DNA of 64,000 bases from Collinsella tanakaei (GTDB lineage Bacteria > Actinomycetota > Coriobacteriia > Coriobacteriales > Coriobacteriaceae): assembly GCF_030373545.1 (NCBI RefSeq), contig NZ_JAUDCO010000009.1, positions 1 to 64,000 of the forward strand. The letters are read 5' to 3'. Below the pieces are notes generated by a model. It was not told where the DNA came from, did not search any database, and saw nothing but the letters and a program-made list of their open reading frames with translations. Positions 35,341-43,327 of this stretch are shown here, one piece after another (position 1 is the stretch's first letter; the number at the start of each line of letters is the position of its first letter). The position numbers and the translations under genes are program-made.

Positions 35341-35750
35341 TTGTGAAGGGATATCGGACAACTCAGCCAAAAAAGTTACCTGTGGCATACATTTGTGACA
35401 ACAGGGGTAGCATTTACCCGGCCGCACACAAAGGCCCGAGTGCTCTTCCGCATGCGAGGAGCCGGCCGAAGGCTTTGAGCAGGTCGTGACCTTCTACGGC
35501 TGGGTGCTCTTTCACATGCGAGAGGCCGGGGCGGGCACGCCCGCGTAAAACGTGCCGGGCGTGCTTTCGCCAAGGGTAAACCTGCCTGCAGAAAGCGCAG
35601 GGGCGTCGGCCGCGATTTCATCTGCGCAGGAAATGCGCGAAGGCAATGCAGGCGAGAACCGGGGCGCACAGGGCGTCGGGACGGGTGGCCGGGGGGTGAA
35701 CCCCACTTTCGCTCCCCATCGTCCCGCCGCCCTGTAGCCGCCGCGCTCCC
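35341..35750. other. Intergenic stretch between the feo and thiamine operons, with direct repeat
   Basis: About 410 nt without a credible gene. A 26-bp direct repeat beginning GTGCTCTT and ending CCGG occurs at 35440-35465 and 35504-35529 (22 of 26 identical). The remainder is GC-rich. No terminator with a U-tract was seen for the thiamine operon end. Confidence 0.5.
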
Positions 35751-36503
35751 CTAGCCGAGCAGCGCGAGCACACGGCGCTTGTGCTCCAAGAACTCCTCAG
35801 TCAGGGCAAAGCCAGTACGCTCAACACGCGGACACGCGATGCGCTCGGAGCCCACGATTCGCGTCGGCTGCCCCGCCTGCGGGGCGCCGCGCATCACAAA
35901 GATCTCGTCGGCAAGCTCGAGCGCTTCGTCCACGTCGTGGGTCACCACGAGCGCCGTGGTACCGAAGCGCTCGGCAACATCAAGGAACCAGGCGTGCATA
36001 TCGGCCTTCGTGAAGGCATCGAGCGCCGAGAACGGCTCGTCGAGCAGCATGAACTCCTGACTGAACAGGTAGCTGCGCAGAAGAGCGGCGCGCTGGCGCA
36101 TACCGCCGGAAAGCTCGGCGGGCCAGCGATCGGCCGTGCCGGCAAGGCCAAAGGTGTCGAACAGCTCGAGCGCTTGGGCGCGTGCCCGGTCCCGCGGCAC
36201 ACCACGCAACACGAGCGGCAGCGCCACGTTGTCCGCGATGGTCTTCTCCGGCAGCAGGAGATCTTTTTGAAGCATGTACGCGAGCTGCCCGGGCTCGCCG
36301 GTAATGTCGCGCCCATCGAGGAGCACGTGGCCGGCATCGGGCAGCGACAGGCCCGCCACCACATGGAACAGCGTCGTCTTGCCGCAACCGGACGGCCCCA
36401 GCAGGCAGACGATGTGTCCCGACGCCACCGTCAGGCTCACGTCGTCGAGCACCTGGACCCCGTCGAACGCCACGCTCACGCGCTCTACCTCAAGCTGTGC
36501 CAC
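35751..36503 (-). CDS. ABC transporter ATP-binding protein (thiamine precursor uptake)
   Basis: A 250-residue importer ATPase of the SsuB/TauB/ThiZ group: Walker A GPSGCGKTT, Q-loop YMLQKDLLLP, signature LSGGMRQRAALLR, Walker B EFMLLDEPFSALD and switch His in VVTHDVDEAL. I start it at the GTG at 36503 (VAQLEVERV), with GGGAGGAATT upstream; the frame further upstream runs through a repeat hairpin. It is the last gene of an operon led by a TPP riboswitch and follows a THI5-like binding protein, so its substrate is probably the HMP pyrimidine or a related thiamine precursor. Confidence 0.85.
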   Translation of the reverse strand: MAQLEVERVSVAFDGVQVLDDVSLTVASGHIVCLLGPSGCGKTTLFHVVAGLSLPDAGHVLLDGRDITGEPGQLAYMLQKDLLLPEKTIADNVALPLVLRGVPRDRARAQALELFDTFGLAGTADRWPAELSGGMRQRAALLRSYLFSQEFMLLDEPFSALDAFTKADMHAWFLDVAERFGTTALVVTHDVDEALELADEIFVMRGAPQAGQPTRIVGSERIACPRVERTGFALTEEFLEHKRRVLALLG

Positions 36504-36515
36504 AATTCCTCCCTC

Positions 36516-36544
36516 TGGGAAAAAGTGCCTGTCCCTTTTTCCCA
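36516..36544. repeat. TGGGAAAAAG hairpin with TGCCTGTCC core
   Basis: TGGGAAAAAG and CTTTTTCCCA are perfectly complementary around TGCCTGTCC. The core matches that of the hairpin at 27747-27777. It fills the gap between two genes of the thiamine operon. Confidence 0.75.
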
Positions 36545-36545
36545 T

Positions 36546-37622
36546 CTACTGGATGAACTGGGTGTCGAGGCCCGCACCGGCCTCGATGGTCGGCGCGAAG
36601 CCCTGCTCGCTCACCCATGCGAAGAACGCATCCCAGCGGTCCTGGTCGATCATGCCCCACTGCGCGGCGTCGGCCTGATACTGGTCGGCCAGGTACTCCT
36701 GGCTCGCACGCACAAGCTCTTCATCGAGCTCGGGCGCGGCATCAAGCAGCGCCTTGGCGGCGGCGTCCGGGTCGGCGATGCAGTCCTCGTAGCCGCGGCG
36801 CGTCGCGTCCACAAACGCCTGCACGGTATCGGGGTCGTCGGCAATCAGGTCGTTGTTGGCGATAACGACAGGAGTGTAGAAATCAAAGACCGGGTCGATG
36901 TCGGCAAACGCGAAGTAATTGGTGTCGAGGCCGGCAAGCTCGCACTTCACGCCCGCCCACGCCCAGTAGATCCAGATGGTGTCGACCTGGTCGGTCTGAA
37001 GCGCCGTCACCTCGTCGGTCACGGTCGAGGGAATCATCTGCACGCGAGAGAAGTCGCCGCCGTCCGCCTCGACGCAGCGACGGATGACGCCCTGCTCGAT
37101 AGGGCCCTCCCACGTGGCGTAGGTGTGGTCCATCATGGCGGCGGGATGCGTGATGCCCTTCTCGGCGCGGCTGATGATGCCCGAGGTGTTGTGCTGGATG
37201 ATGGAGGCCACAGCGCTCACGGGCAGCACGCTGTCGCCCGAGACGTAGCTCGCCATGGTGTCCTGGAAGCTCACGCCGAACTGCGCGTCGCCCGTGGCGA
37301 CGAGCGCGTCCGCGCCGTTCTCGGGCGCCTGGACGATCTCGACCTCAAGGCCGGCATCCTGGTAGTAGCCGTTCGCGGCGGCCACGTATACGCCGGTGTG
37401 GTTGGTGTTGGGCGTCCAGTCGAGCGCGAAGGTGATCTTCTTCAGACCCGAGGCCGAAGCCGATGCGCCGGCGCTGCCCGCGGTTGCGCTCTGGCCGCCC
37501 GAGCAACCGGCGAGTGCGACGGCACCGAGGGCGGCGGCCCCCGCCAGACCGGCGCGGACGAACCCGCGGCGCGACACGGCGCGGCGGGCGATCATCTGGT
37601 CGATGGTTTGGATGCGGTGCAT
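36546..37622 (-). CDS. THI5/NMT1-like substrate-binding lipoprotein
   Basis: A 358-residue extracytoplasmic binding protein of the NMT1/THI5 (ThiY) family. The N-terminus carries a twin-arginine-type SRRGFV and then a lipobox ALAGC, suggesting a Tat-exported lipoprotein. The mature part begins LKKITFALDWTPNTNHTG, the family's signature opening, and retains the GVSFQDT and IWIYWAW segments. Start ATG at 37622 follows AAGGAGAAC. It lies between the permease and the ATPase genes. By context it captures HMP or another thiamine-pathway pyrimidine. Confidence 0.9.
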   Translation of the reverse strand: MHRIQTIDQMIARRAVSRRGFVRAGLAGAAALGAVALAGCSGGQSATAGSAGASASASGLKKITFALDWTPNTNHTGVYVAAANGYYQDAGLEVEIVQAPENGADALVATGDAQFGVSFQDTMASYVSGDSVLPVSAVASIIQHNTSGIISRAEKGITHPAAMMDHTYATWEGPIEQGVIRRCVEADGGDFSRVQMIPSTVTDEVTALQTDQVDTIWIYWAWAGVKCELAGLDTNYFAFADIDPVFDFYTPVVIANNDLIADDPDTVQAFVDATRRGYEDCIADPDAAAKALLDAAPELDEELVRASQEYLADQYQADAAQWGMIDQDRWDAFFAWVSEQGFAPTIEAGAGLDTQFIQ

Positions 37623-37684
37623 ATCGTTCTCCTTATATGAATGGAAGTCGTTCAAATTAGAGCGGGGTCTCAGTGAGCATCGGC

Positions 37685-38464
37685 TCAGTCGCCGCTGCGC
37701 TCCCACGGCATCAGACGGCGGCGCAGCGCGCCCACGGCCCACATGAGCACGAGCGACAGTGCCGAGATGAGGATGATCACGGCGAACATCTTGTCGAAGG
37801 CGTATGCGCTGCGCACACGCGTCATGTAGACGCCCAGGCCCGAGAAGCCGCCCAGCCACTCGGCGATCACGGCGCCCACGATGGCGTAGGCCGCCGAGAT
37901 CTTGAGGCCCGAGAAAAAGTGCCCGAGCGACGCCGGCAGCTTGGCGTGGCGCATGATCTGCGCGCGGCTCGCCCCCATGGAGCGCATGAGGTCGATCACG
38001 TCCGGGTCGACGGAGCGGAAGCCGTCGAGCAGGCCGACCGTGATGGGAAAGAACGTCGCCACGACGATGAGCACGACCTTGGGCAGCATGCCGTAGCCGA
38101 ACCACAGCACGAGCAGCGGCGCGATGGCGACCGTCGGGATGGTCTGCGTGAGCACCACGAGCGGGTAGAACGCGCGGTAGACGAGCTCGAAGCGATCCAT
38201 GGCGACCGCGGCGGCAAAGCCGAGCGCGATGCCCGCGGCAAGGCCGAGGGCGGCCTCGGCGAGCGAGGTCGCGGCGTGGCCGGCCAGCAGCTGCCAGTCG
38301 CCGATGAGCGCCTGGACGACCGCCACCGGGCTCGGCAGCAGAAACGAAGGGACGAGCCCCACGGAGCACACGAGCTGCCAGATCGCCACGAGCGCCACGA
38401 CCGTCACCGGAGCGGCGAGCTTCTGCAGCGCAGGCGCGGAGGTCTCGCTACGCCTCGTGCTCAT
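37685..38464 (-). CDS. ABC transporter permease (thiamine precursor uptake)
   Basis: A 259-residue BPD-type permease with six membrane helices and the EAA-type coupling loop RSMGASRAQIMRHAKLPASL, of the SsuC/ThiX group. Start ATG at 38464 overlaps the end of the preceding thiamine-binding gene by 17 nt, implying coupled translation. It partners the downstream THI5-like lipoprotein and ATPase. The operon is governed by the TPP riboswitch at about 38.8-38.9 kb. Confidence 0.9.
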   Translation of the reverse strand: MSTRRSETSAPALQKLAAPVTVVALVAIWQLVCSVGLVPSFLLPSPVAVVQALIGDWQLLAGHAATSLAEAALGLAAGIALGFAAAVAMDRFELVYRAFYPLVVLTQTIPTVAIAPLLVLWFGYGMLPKVVLIVVATFFPITVGLLDGFRSVDPDVIDLMRSMGASRAQIMRHAKLPASLGHFFSGLKISAAYAIVGAVIAEWLGGFSGLGVYMTRVRSAYAFDKMFAVIILISALSLVLMWAVGALRRRLMPWERSGD

Positions 38465-38756
38465 GGTACTTGCCGACCTTCTGCTCGGTGGTCATGAGCC
38501 CGCGCTCGGGCGCATAGAAGATCTTGGCGTAGGTGGCGACCTTGTCCGCGCCCGCGCGGATCACGATGCGGTTCACCTCAGCGAGCACCTCCATGCACAG
38601 GTCGTAGTCGCCCTCGATGGCGGTCTCGAACGGCCCCACGTACGCGTCGGGGAACTTGGACTGGATGTAGGCGATGGCCTCGTCCACGATGCGGCAGGTC
38701 TCCTCGTCGCTCGCGGTGTTTTGCGGCAGCACCTGAATCGCTACGCTTGTCTCCAT
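38448..38756 (-). CDS. MTH1187/YkoF-type thiamine-binding protein
   Basis: A 102-residue ferredoxin-fold protein of the MTH1187/PF01910 group (SVAIQVLP opening, DEAIAYIQSKF, VGPFETAIEGDYD). Members bind thiamine or its pyrimidine and accompany ThiXYZ-type transporters. I start it at the ATG at 38756, preceded by GGAAGGGAAG; the frame before it is in the terminator of the riboswitch. It is the first gene of the operon and overlaps the permease start. Confidence 0.88.
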   Translation of the reverse strand: METSVAIQVLPQNTASDEETCRIVDEAIAYIQSKFPDAYVGPFETAIEGDYDLCMEVLAEVNRIVIRAGADKVATYAKIFYAPERGLMTTEQKVGKYHEHEA

Positions 38757-38780
38757 GGCACTTCCCTTCCGGGGCATGAA

Positions 38781-38922
38781 AAAGCCCCTCGTCATCGTAG
38801 GGGCTCGATCTGGCGCATGCGTGCGTCCCTACGCCGGCATTACCCGGATCAGGTTCAGGGTCGAAGCGGTGCGGGTGCGGACCCGCGGGCTTCCTCTCAG
38901 CCGGACTCCTCCAGCTCCCCGT
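38781..38922 (-). ncRNA. TPP riboswitch with intrinsic terminator
   Basis: On the minus strand the conserved CTGAGAGGAAG and later ACCCTGAACCTGATCCGGG, TAATGCCGGCGTAGGGA occur in the right order and spacing for a THI-box aptamer. Downstream, AGCCCC and GGGGCT (38783-38806) form a terminator stem followed by TTTTT, just before the ribosome-binding site of the first gene. Thiamine pyrophosphate should therefore terminate transcription of the precursor transporter operon. Confidence 0.95.
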
Positions 38923-38957
38923 TATATCGTGAGCAAGTATATATCAAGGTGCCGCCC

Positions 38958-39029
38958 GCGCCGGACAAGTTCGTACCTGGCGCCATCCTGTCGCGACAGG
39001 ATGGCGCCAGGTACGAACTTGTCCGGCGC
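38958..39029. repeat. Perfect 72-bp palindrome
   Basis: 36-bp arms meet at TCGCGA with no loop. Each arm contains the 29-bp module GACAAGTTCG-TACCTGGCGCC-ATCCTGTC, a transition-rich variant of the module at 14671-14790 and 43180-43208. It lies about 36 nt upstream of the TPP aptamer. Confidence 0.95.
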
Positions 39030-39410
39030 ACCGCACGCTGTCCCATACGGGCGAGGCGGGCATGTCGCCGTATCCCCAGGCCCTTAAATCCCGCGAAGTG
39101 AGCGCTTGAATCCAAAACCGTTTTGTATACCGTAGGGGTAGCAATTCCTGTACCTGCAGTTTTGTGTTGCAAGCACACGCGTCTACTCGGACATTTCGAA
39201 TCGAAGCACTCGCTTCGTGGCCGAAGCACGCGGCGGGGAAGCACGGGCCGCGTACGGGGGGACCGCTTAGCAATTTCGAGATCAACACAGGTCGATGGGG
39301 ACGCTAGAGAACCGAACCGGACGCTCGAAACGGGCATGTGCCCCTTTCGATGAAAGGCGCAGGCCTCAGACGAAAACGCCCCCGATACCGATACATGCGC
39401 TATCATGGAC
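39030..39410. other. Non-coding gap upstream of the fluoride riboswitch
   Basis: About 380 nt between the TPP-operon promoter region and the fluoride riboswitch. No gene, repeat or RNA could be recognised. TATCAT near 39401 is a possible -10 for the riboswitch transcript. Confidence 0.4.
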
Positions 39411-39534
39411 CTGCGGAATGATGTTCTCCGCTGGGCCGGCGCCCCAAGCAAGGCGTCCGAGCACCTAAACCGCCTTGGGCTGATGACTTCTACCCCCGGC
39501 AACCGCCGGACCTGGGGTAGGAGTCTCTTTTTTT
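39411..39534 (+). ncRNA. Fluoride (crcB-motif) riboswitch with terminator
   Basis: GCGGA-ATGATGTTC-TCCGC, then AAACCGCC and GGGCTGATGACTTCTAC, match the fluoride aptamer's first stem-loop, the A-A-C-C pseudoknot strand and the conserved UGAUGA segment. GACTTCTACCCC (39485-39496) then pairs with GGGGTAGGAGTC (39514-39525), followed by TTTTTTT. Fluoride should prevent this terminator and switch on the CLC-type gene downstream. Confidence 0.92.
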
Positions 39535-39544
39535 GGAGGTCACC

Positions 39545-40762
39545 GTGAACGAACGCTTCGCACGCGCCGCAACAGAATATAGGACCATCGCAGCACTGGC
39601 CGTCTGCGGCATCCCTATCGGTATCGCCGTGGGCGCCATCTGCGCGCTGTTCGGCCGTGTGCTGCTCGCCATCACCGATTTCCGCGACGCGCACCCGTGG
39701 CAGCTCATCCCGTTGCTGGCGATCGCGGGTGTCGTTATCGCGTGGGCGTACCGGCGGTTCGGTAAGAACACCGGACGCGGCATGGGACTCGTGTTCGACG
39801 TCGGTCATGGTGCGGAACCCGAAATCCCGCTGCGCCTTGTCCCCCTCATTATGGGCGGCACTTGGCTCACCCATCTGTTCGGCGGCAGTGCGGGTCGCGA
39901 GGGGGTGGCGGTGCAGATCGGCGCGACGCTGTCGCATTGGGTTGGCTGCAAGCTGCCCATCCGCAACGCGGGCAACGCGTTTTTGGTCTGCGGCATGGCG
40001 GCAGGGTTTGCCGGGCTGTTCCGCACGCCGCTTGCCGCCTGCGTTTTCGCACTCGAGGTGCTTGTCGCCGGGCGGCTCGAGTATCGCGCGCTCGCCTGCT
40101 CGCTCACCGCATCGTTTGCCGCGAGCATGACCTCGGGCGCCCTCGGCTTGGAGAAGTTCGAGGTTCCGATCGCCGAAACGCTTGCCATCACTCCCACCTC
40201 GTTGGTGCAGCTCGCCATTGCCGGCGCTGCCTTCGGCCTGGTGGGCGGCGCGTTCGCCTGGTGCCTTGCCACCGCCAAGCGCCAAGCGGCCCGCATTGAG
40301 AACCCACTTGTACGCATCGCTATCATCGGTGCCGTGCTCTCGGTTGTCCTGCTCGCCCTGTGGCAGGGGCGCTATGCGGGCTTGGGAACCAACCTCATCT
40401 CGGCGGCGCTTGCAGGCGACGGCGGCGCCGGCGTCTTTACCTGGGACTGGACCTGCAAGTTCGCTCTTACCGTCGTGACGCTCGCCGCCGGATTCCAAGG
40501 CGGCGAGGTGACGCCGCTGTTCTCCATCGGCGCGAGCCTGGGCGTCGTGCTTGCCGGGATACTCGGCCTGCCGGTCGAGCTCGTCGCCGCGCTGGGCTAC
40601 GCCGCGGTCTTCGGCGGCGCCACCAACACGCTGCTCGCCCCCATCCTCATCGGCGGCGAGGTGTTCGGCTTCGCAAATCTGCCTGCGTTTTTCGTCGTGT
40701 GCGCCGCGGGCTATCTCGTCAACGGGAATCGGTCCATCTACGCTGGACAGAAGCGCGCGTAG
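39545..40762 (+). CDS. CLC-type fluoride/proton antiporter
   Basis: A 405-residue CLC-fold transporter with about twelve or more membrane segments. The gating glutamate is in GSAGREGVAVQIG, and the later selectivity region reads GLGTNLI. The small size, absence of CBS domains and the fluoride riboswitch directly upstream identify the CLC-F (EriC-F) fluoride exporter group. I start it at the GTG at 39545, four bases after GGAGGT; an in-frame TTG at 39533 overlaps that site and the terminator. It expels cytoplasmic fluoride in exchange for protons. It has no operon partner. Confidence 0.92.
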   Translation: MNERFARAATEYRTIAALAVCGIPIGIAVGAICALFGRVLLAITDFRDAHPWQLIPLLAIAGVVIAWAYRRFGKNTGRGMGLVFDVGHGAEPEIPLRLVPLIMGGTWLTHLFGGSAGREGVAVQIGATLSHWVGCKLPIRNAGNAFLVCGMAAGFAGLFRTPLAACVFALEVLVAGRLEYRALACSLTASFAASMTSGALGLEKFEVPIAETLAITPTSLVQLAIAGAAFGLVGGAFAWCLATAKRQAARIENPLVRIAIIGAVLSVVLLALWQGRYAGLGTNLISAALAGDGGAGVFTWDWTCKFALTVVTLAAGFQGGEVTPLFSIGASLGVVLAGILGLPVELVAALGYAAVFGGATNTLLAPILIGGEVFGFANLPAFFVVCAAGYLVNGNRSIYAGQKRA

Positions 40763-41121
40763 CGGGAACGTGCAAACAACCGATAAGCGTACTCGCCCCT
40801 CAGACCAGCTAAAAGGAGCATGCGAACAGCACTGCGCGCCACATCCGACGTCCCGATGACCGCTGCCGAGGCGCTGGGTGGAATTAGTTCAGATATGAAG
40901 GTTTGGACGGCGCGCTGGGCGGAATAACGGGTCTGCAATCCTGAAATACAGAGCATAATCTGGCCAATCTAACCGGATCGCGGATGCATGCCCCAGCCTT
41001 TGAGTGCCAGGACAATACTAGACGCTATTAGTTTGCCGTATGAAACCCTCATATCTGAACAAATTGTCCGCCTTGCCCCGTACATGCAACCACATCTGAC
41101 GTGATTTCACGCGCCGCAACG
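40763..41121. repeat. Gap with a spaced 18-bp inverted repeat
   Basis: About 360 nt without a gene after the CLC gene. GTTCAGATATGAAGGTTT (40887-40904) and its inverse with one mismatch (41043-41060) are 138 nt apart. GCGCTGGG-x-GGAAT also occurs twice near 40871 and 40912. Origin unknown. Confidence 0.5.
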
Positions 41122-41158
41122 AGAAAAGCCTCCGGGCCCAGAAGAAACCCGGAGGCTT
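41122..41158 (-). terminator. Intrinsic terminator of the amtB-glnB operon
   Basis: On the minus strand AAGCCTCCGGG and CCCGGAGGCTT form an 11-bp stem followed by TTTT. The hairpin is nearly identical to the aspS terminator at 43135-43171. Confidence 0.85.
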
Positions 41159-41223
41159 TATGGTGTGAAATGTCATCTGGCCCGTTTCACACGCGAAGCG
41201 CTGGCGCACGCACCGCGATCTGC

Positions 41224-41562
41224 CTACAGCGCTGCGCGCCCGCGCTCTCCTGTGCGAATGCGCACCACGCTGTCGACGGGGGCGATGAAGATCTTGCCGT
41301 CACCCACCTCTCCGGTGCGCGCGACGGCGCAGATGCAATCAATAAGCGGATCGACCTCGTCGTCATCCACCACGAGCATCACTTCGACCTTGGGTACCAT
41401 CGCGAGCAGCACCTCGGAACCGCGCACGAACTCCTTCCATCCATGCTGGTGACCGCAGCCCTGCACCTCGAAGATCGTCATGCCGGACACACCGGCTTCC
41501 GTAAGCGCGTCCTTCAGGGGCTCGAGCACCTCCGGCCGCACGATAGCCGTAACCTGTTTCAT
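41224..41562 (-). CDS. glnB: PII nitrogen-regulatory protein
   Basis: A 112-residue PII protein with MKQVTAIVRPEVLEPLKDAL, the T-loop (GCGHQHGWKEFVRGSEV) and the B-loop TGEVGDGKIFI. It binds ATP/ADP and 2-oxoglutarate and usually docks onto AmtB. The residue equivalent to the modified Tyr51 is Val (RGSEVLLA), so uridylylation or adenylylation at that site is not possible. I start it at the ATG at 41562, preceded by GAGAGGG. It follows amtB by 47 nt in one operon, the usual GlnK-AmtB arrangement, in reversed order. Confidence 0.93.
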   Translation of the reverse strand: MKQVTAIVRPEVLEPLKDALTEAGVSGMTIFEVQGCGHQHGWKEFVRGSEVLLAMVPKVEVMLVVDDDEVDPLIDCICAVARTGEVGDGKIFIAPVDSVVRIRTGERGRAAL

Positions 41563-41609
41563 GGAAATCCCTCTCACTCGATCAGCTTTCCGCTGCCTCT
41601 TGCAGACCA

Positions 41610-42884
41610 TTAGATGTCTAGGCCGGTATAGGCGGGGTACGCGCTTTCACCATGGGCGGCAACGTCCAAACCGAGCGCCTCCTCGGAATCCGTAACGCGC
41701 AACCTGCCGCCGAAAACCGCCCGCACCGCAACGATGAGCAGGGTATCGACAACAAGGACCAACACCACAGTCACCACGATGCCGAGCAGCTGGCTTACCA
41801 GAAGCGACGCGTCGCCCGCGTAGATGAGCCCGCCGTATTCCGTCCATGAGAGCTCGGGTACGCAGAAGATGCCCGTGAGGATGCCTCCCAGAATGCCACC
41901 GATACCGTGGCAACCGAAGGCATCGAGCGCGTCATCATACCCGAAACGGGTCTTCAGGTGCGAGATCGCCAGATAGCAGACGGGCGAGACGATCAGCCCC
42001 ATGACGACGGCAGCCCACGGCTCGACGAAGCCCGCCGACGGCGTCACCACAACAAGTCCCGCCACAAGACCGGTGCATGCTCCCACGAGGGTCGGCTTGC
42101 CCGTAGCGATGCGCTCCACGACCATCCAGGACGCAAGCCCCGCCGCGCTCGATACGACGGTGTTCAGAATCGCGAGGGCGGCGATACCGTCCGCGGCGAA
42201 CGCCGAGCCGCCGTTGAAGCCGAACCAACCGAGCCACAGCAGTCCCGCACCGAGTGCGACGAACGGAACGTTATGCGGACGATAGGCCTTGATCCCGAAC
42301 CCCTTGCGCGCACCAAGTGCGATGCACAAGACGAGGCCGGTGAGTCCCGAGCTGATGTGCACCACATCGCCACCAGCAAAATCGAGCGCGCCGATGATAC
42401 CGCCGATGAGCGATCCGTCGCCGCCCCATACCATATGCGCGAGCGGCGCGTAGACCACGAGCGACCAGGCGGCGATAAAGGCGGCCAAGGCGCCGAAACG
42501 CATGCGCCCCGCGACGGATCCCGTCACGATCGCGCAGGTGATGAGGGCAAAGGCCATCTGGAAGACGATATCCACCACAGCAGGGTACGTCACCTCATCG
42601 GTCGATGACGCCTCTGCGAGCATGTTCGTCACGGTACCCGACAATCCGAGCTGATCGAGCCCGCCGATCACGGGATTGGAACCGTCGCCGCCATAGGCAA
42701 TCGACCATCCCGCGATCACCCATGTAAGGCCGACGATACCGATCACAGCGAAGCTCATGAGCATGGTGTTGACCACGTTCTTGCGCCGCGACAGACCGCC
42801 GTAGAAAAACGCAAGACCCGGCGTCATAAACAGGACGAGCATGGCGCTCACCATCATGAACGCGGTCGAACCGGAATCCAACAT
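41610..42884 (-). CDS. amtB: Ammonium transporter
   Basis: A 424-residue Amt/MEP/Rh protein with eleven membrane helices. Family motifs include TPGLAFFYGGLSRRKNVVNT near the start, the DFAGGDVVHISSGLTGLV block containing the first pore His, and GCHGIGGILGGILTG containing the second. Start ATG at 42884 follows AGGAGG with 8-nt spacing. It carries ammonium across the membrane under scarcity and is normally blocked by PII, whose gene follows. A site matching GAAAC-N6-GTAAT-N6-GAAAG about 150 nt upstream suggests GlnR-type control. Confidence 0.95.
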   Translation of the reverse strand: MLDSGSTAFMMVSAMLVLFMTPGLAFFYGGLSRRKNVVNTMLMSFAVIGIVGLTWVIAGWSIAYGGDGSNPVIGGLDQLGLSGTVTNMLAEASSTDEVTYPAVVDIVFQMAFALITCAIVTGSVAGRMRFGALAAFIAAWSLVVYAPLAHMVWGGDGSLIGGIIGALDFAGGDVVHISSGLTGLVLCIALGARKGFGIKAYRPHNVPFVALGAGLLWLGWFGFNGGSAFAADGIAALAILNTVVSSAAGLASWMVVERIATGKPTLVGACTGLVAGLVVVTPSAGFVEPWAAVVMGLIVSPVCYLAISHLKTRFGYDDALDAFGCHGIGGILGGILTGIFCVPELSWTEYGGLIYAGDASLLVSQLLGIVVTVVLVLVVDTLLIVAVRAVFGGRLRVTDSEEALGLDVAAHGESAYPAYTGLDI

Positions 42885-43036
42885 ATATATCGCCTCCTAA
42901 AGCACTTGCGTATCGAAATGCCTGTTCCGTCTGCGGCGCCAACGACGGAGCAGGACATGGCAATGGTAGGAAACGACGGGTGAACAAGAGGGCGGACGGA
43001 TGTCGTTTTACGCGGTTGGAACCGGTCTGTAATATC

Positions 43037-43063
43037 GAAACGACCTCGTAATCGAGCTGAAAG
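43037..43063. promoter_or_regulatory. Candidate GlnR box upstream of amtB
   Basis: GAAAC (43037-43041), GTAAT (43048-43052) and GAAAG (43059-43063) occur with exactly 6-nt spacers, the alternation known for actinobacterial GlnR boxes. A fourth half-site is not evident. Confidence 0.5.
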
Positions 43064-43134
43064 CATTCGGTTGCACGCGGGAAACGCACTTTCAACGTCG
43101 AAATCGCGTGAAATCGGGTGGACGTACCGCCATG

Positions 43135-43171
43135 AAAAAAGCCTCCGGGCCCAGAAGGGACCCGGAGGCTT
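43135..43171 (-). terminator. Intrinsic terminator of aspS
   Basis: On the minus strand an 11-bp stem AAGCCTCCGGG/CCCGGAGGCTT is followed by TTTTTT. Two repeat elements separate it from the aspS stop. Confidence 0.85.
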
Positions 43172-43179
43172 CACGGTGC

Positions 43180-43208
43180 GACAAGTTTGCACCTGGCACC
43201 ATCTTGTC
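43180..43208. repeat. 29-bp GACAAG/CTTGTC module
   Basis: Same pattern as the copies at 14704-14732 and 14762-14790, with one transition (TTTGCACC). As at 14762 it is followed 11 nt later by a 104-nt structured element. Confidence 0.85.
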
Positions 43209-43219
43209 GACAACGGCAA

Positions 43220-43323
43220 CGGCCGGCTGAGGTGCCGCAAATTGCCGTGAAAGCCGAGGGCGCACGCCTGACGTGCGGCGCCCGAAGGCTTGAACGGCAA
43301 GGTGCGGTGCCTCAGTCCGGCCG
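43220..43323. repeat. Complete 104-nt structured repeat element
   Basis: Outer arm CGGCCGGCTGAGGTGCCGCA pairs with TGCGGTGCCTCAG-T-CCGGCCG. Inside are TTGCCGT/ACGGCAA, AAGCC/GGCTT and GGGCGC/GCGCCC. Compared with 15004-15107 the helices change in pairs (GCCGCA/TGCGGT for GCCCGA/TCGGGT; AAGCC/GGCTT for AGGCC/GGCCT). Confidence 0.88.
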
Positions 43324-43327
43324 TTTA

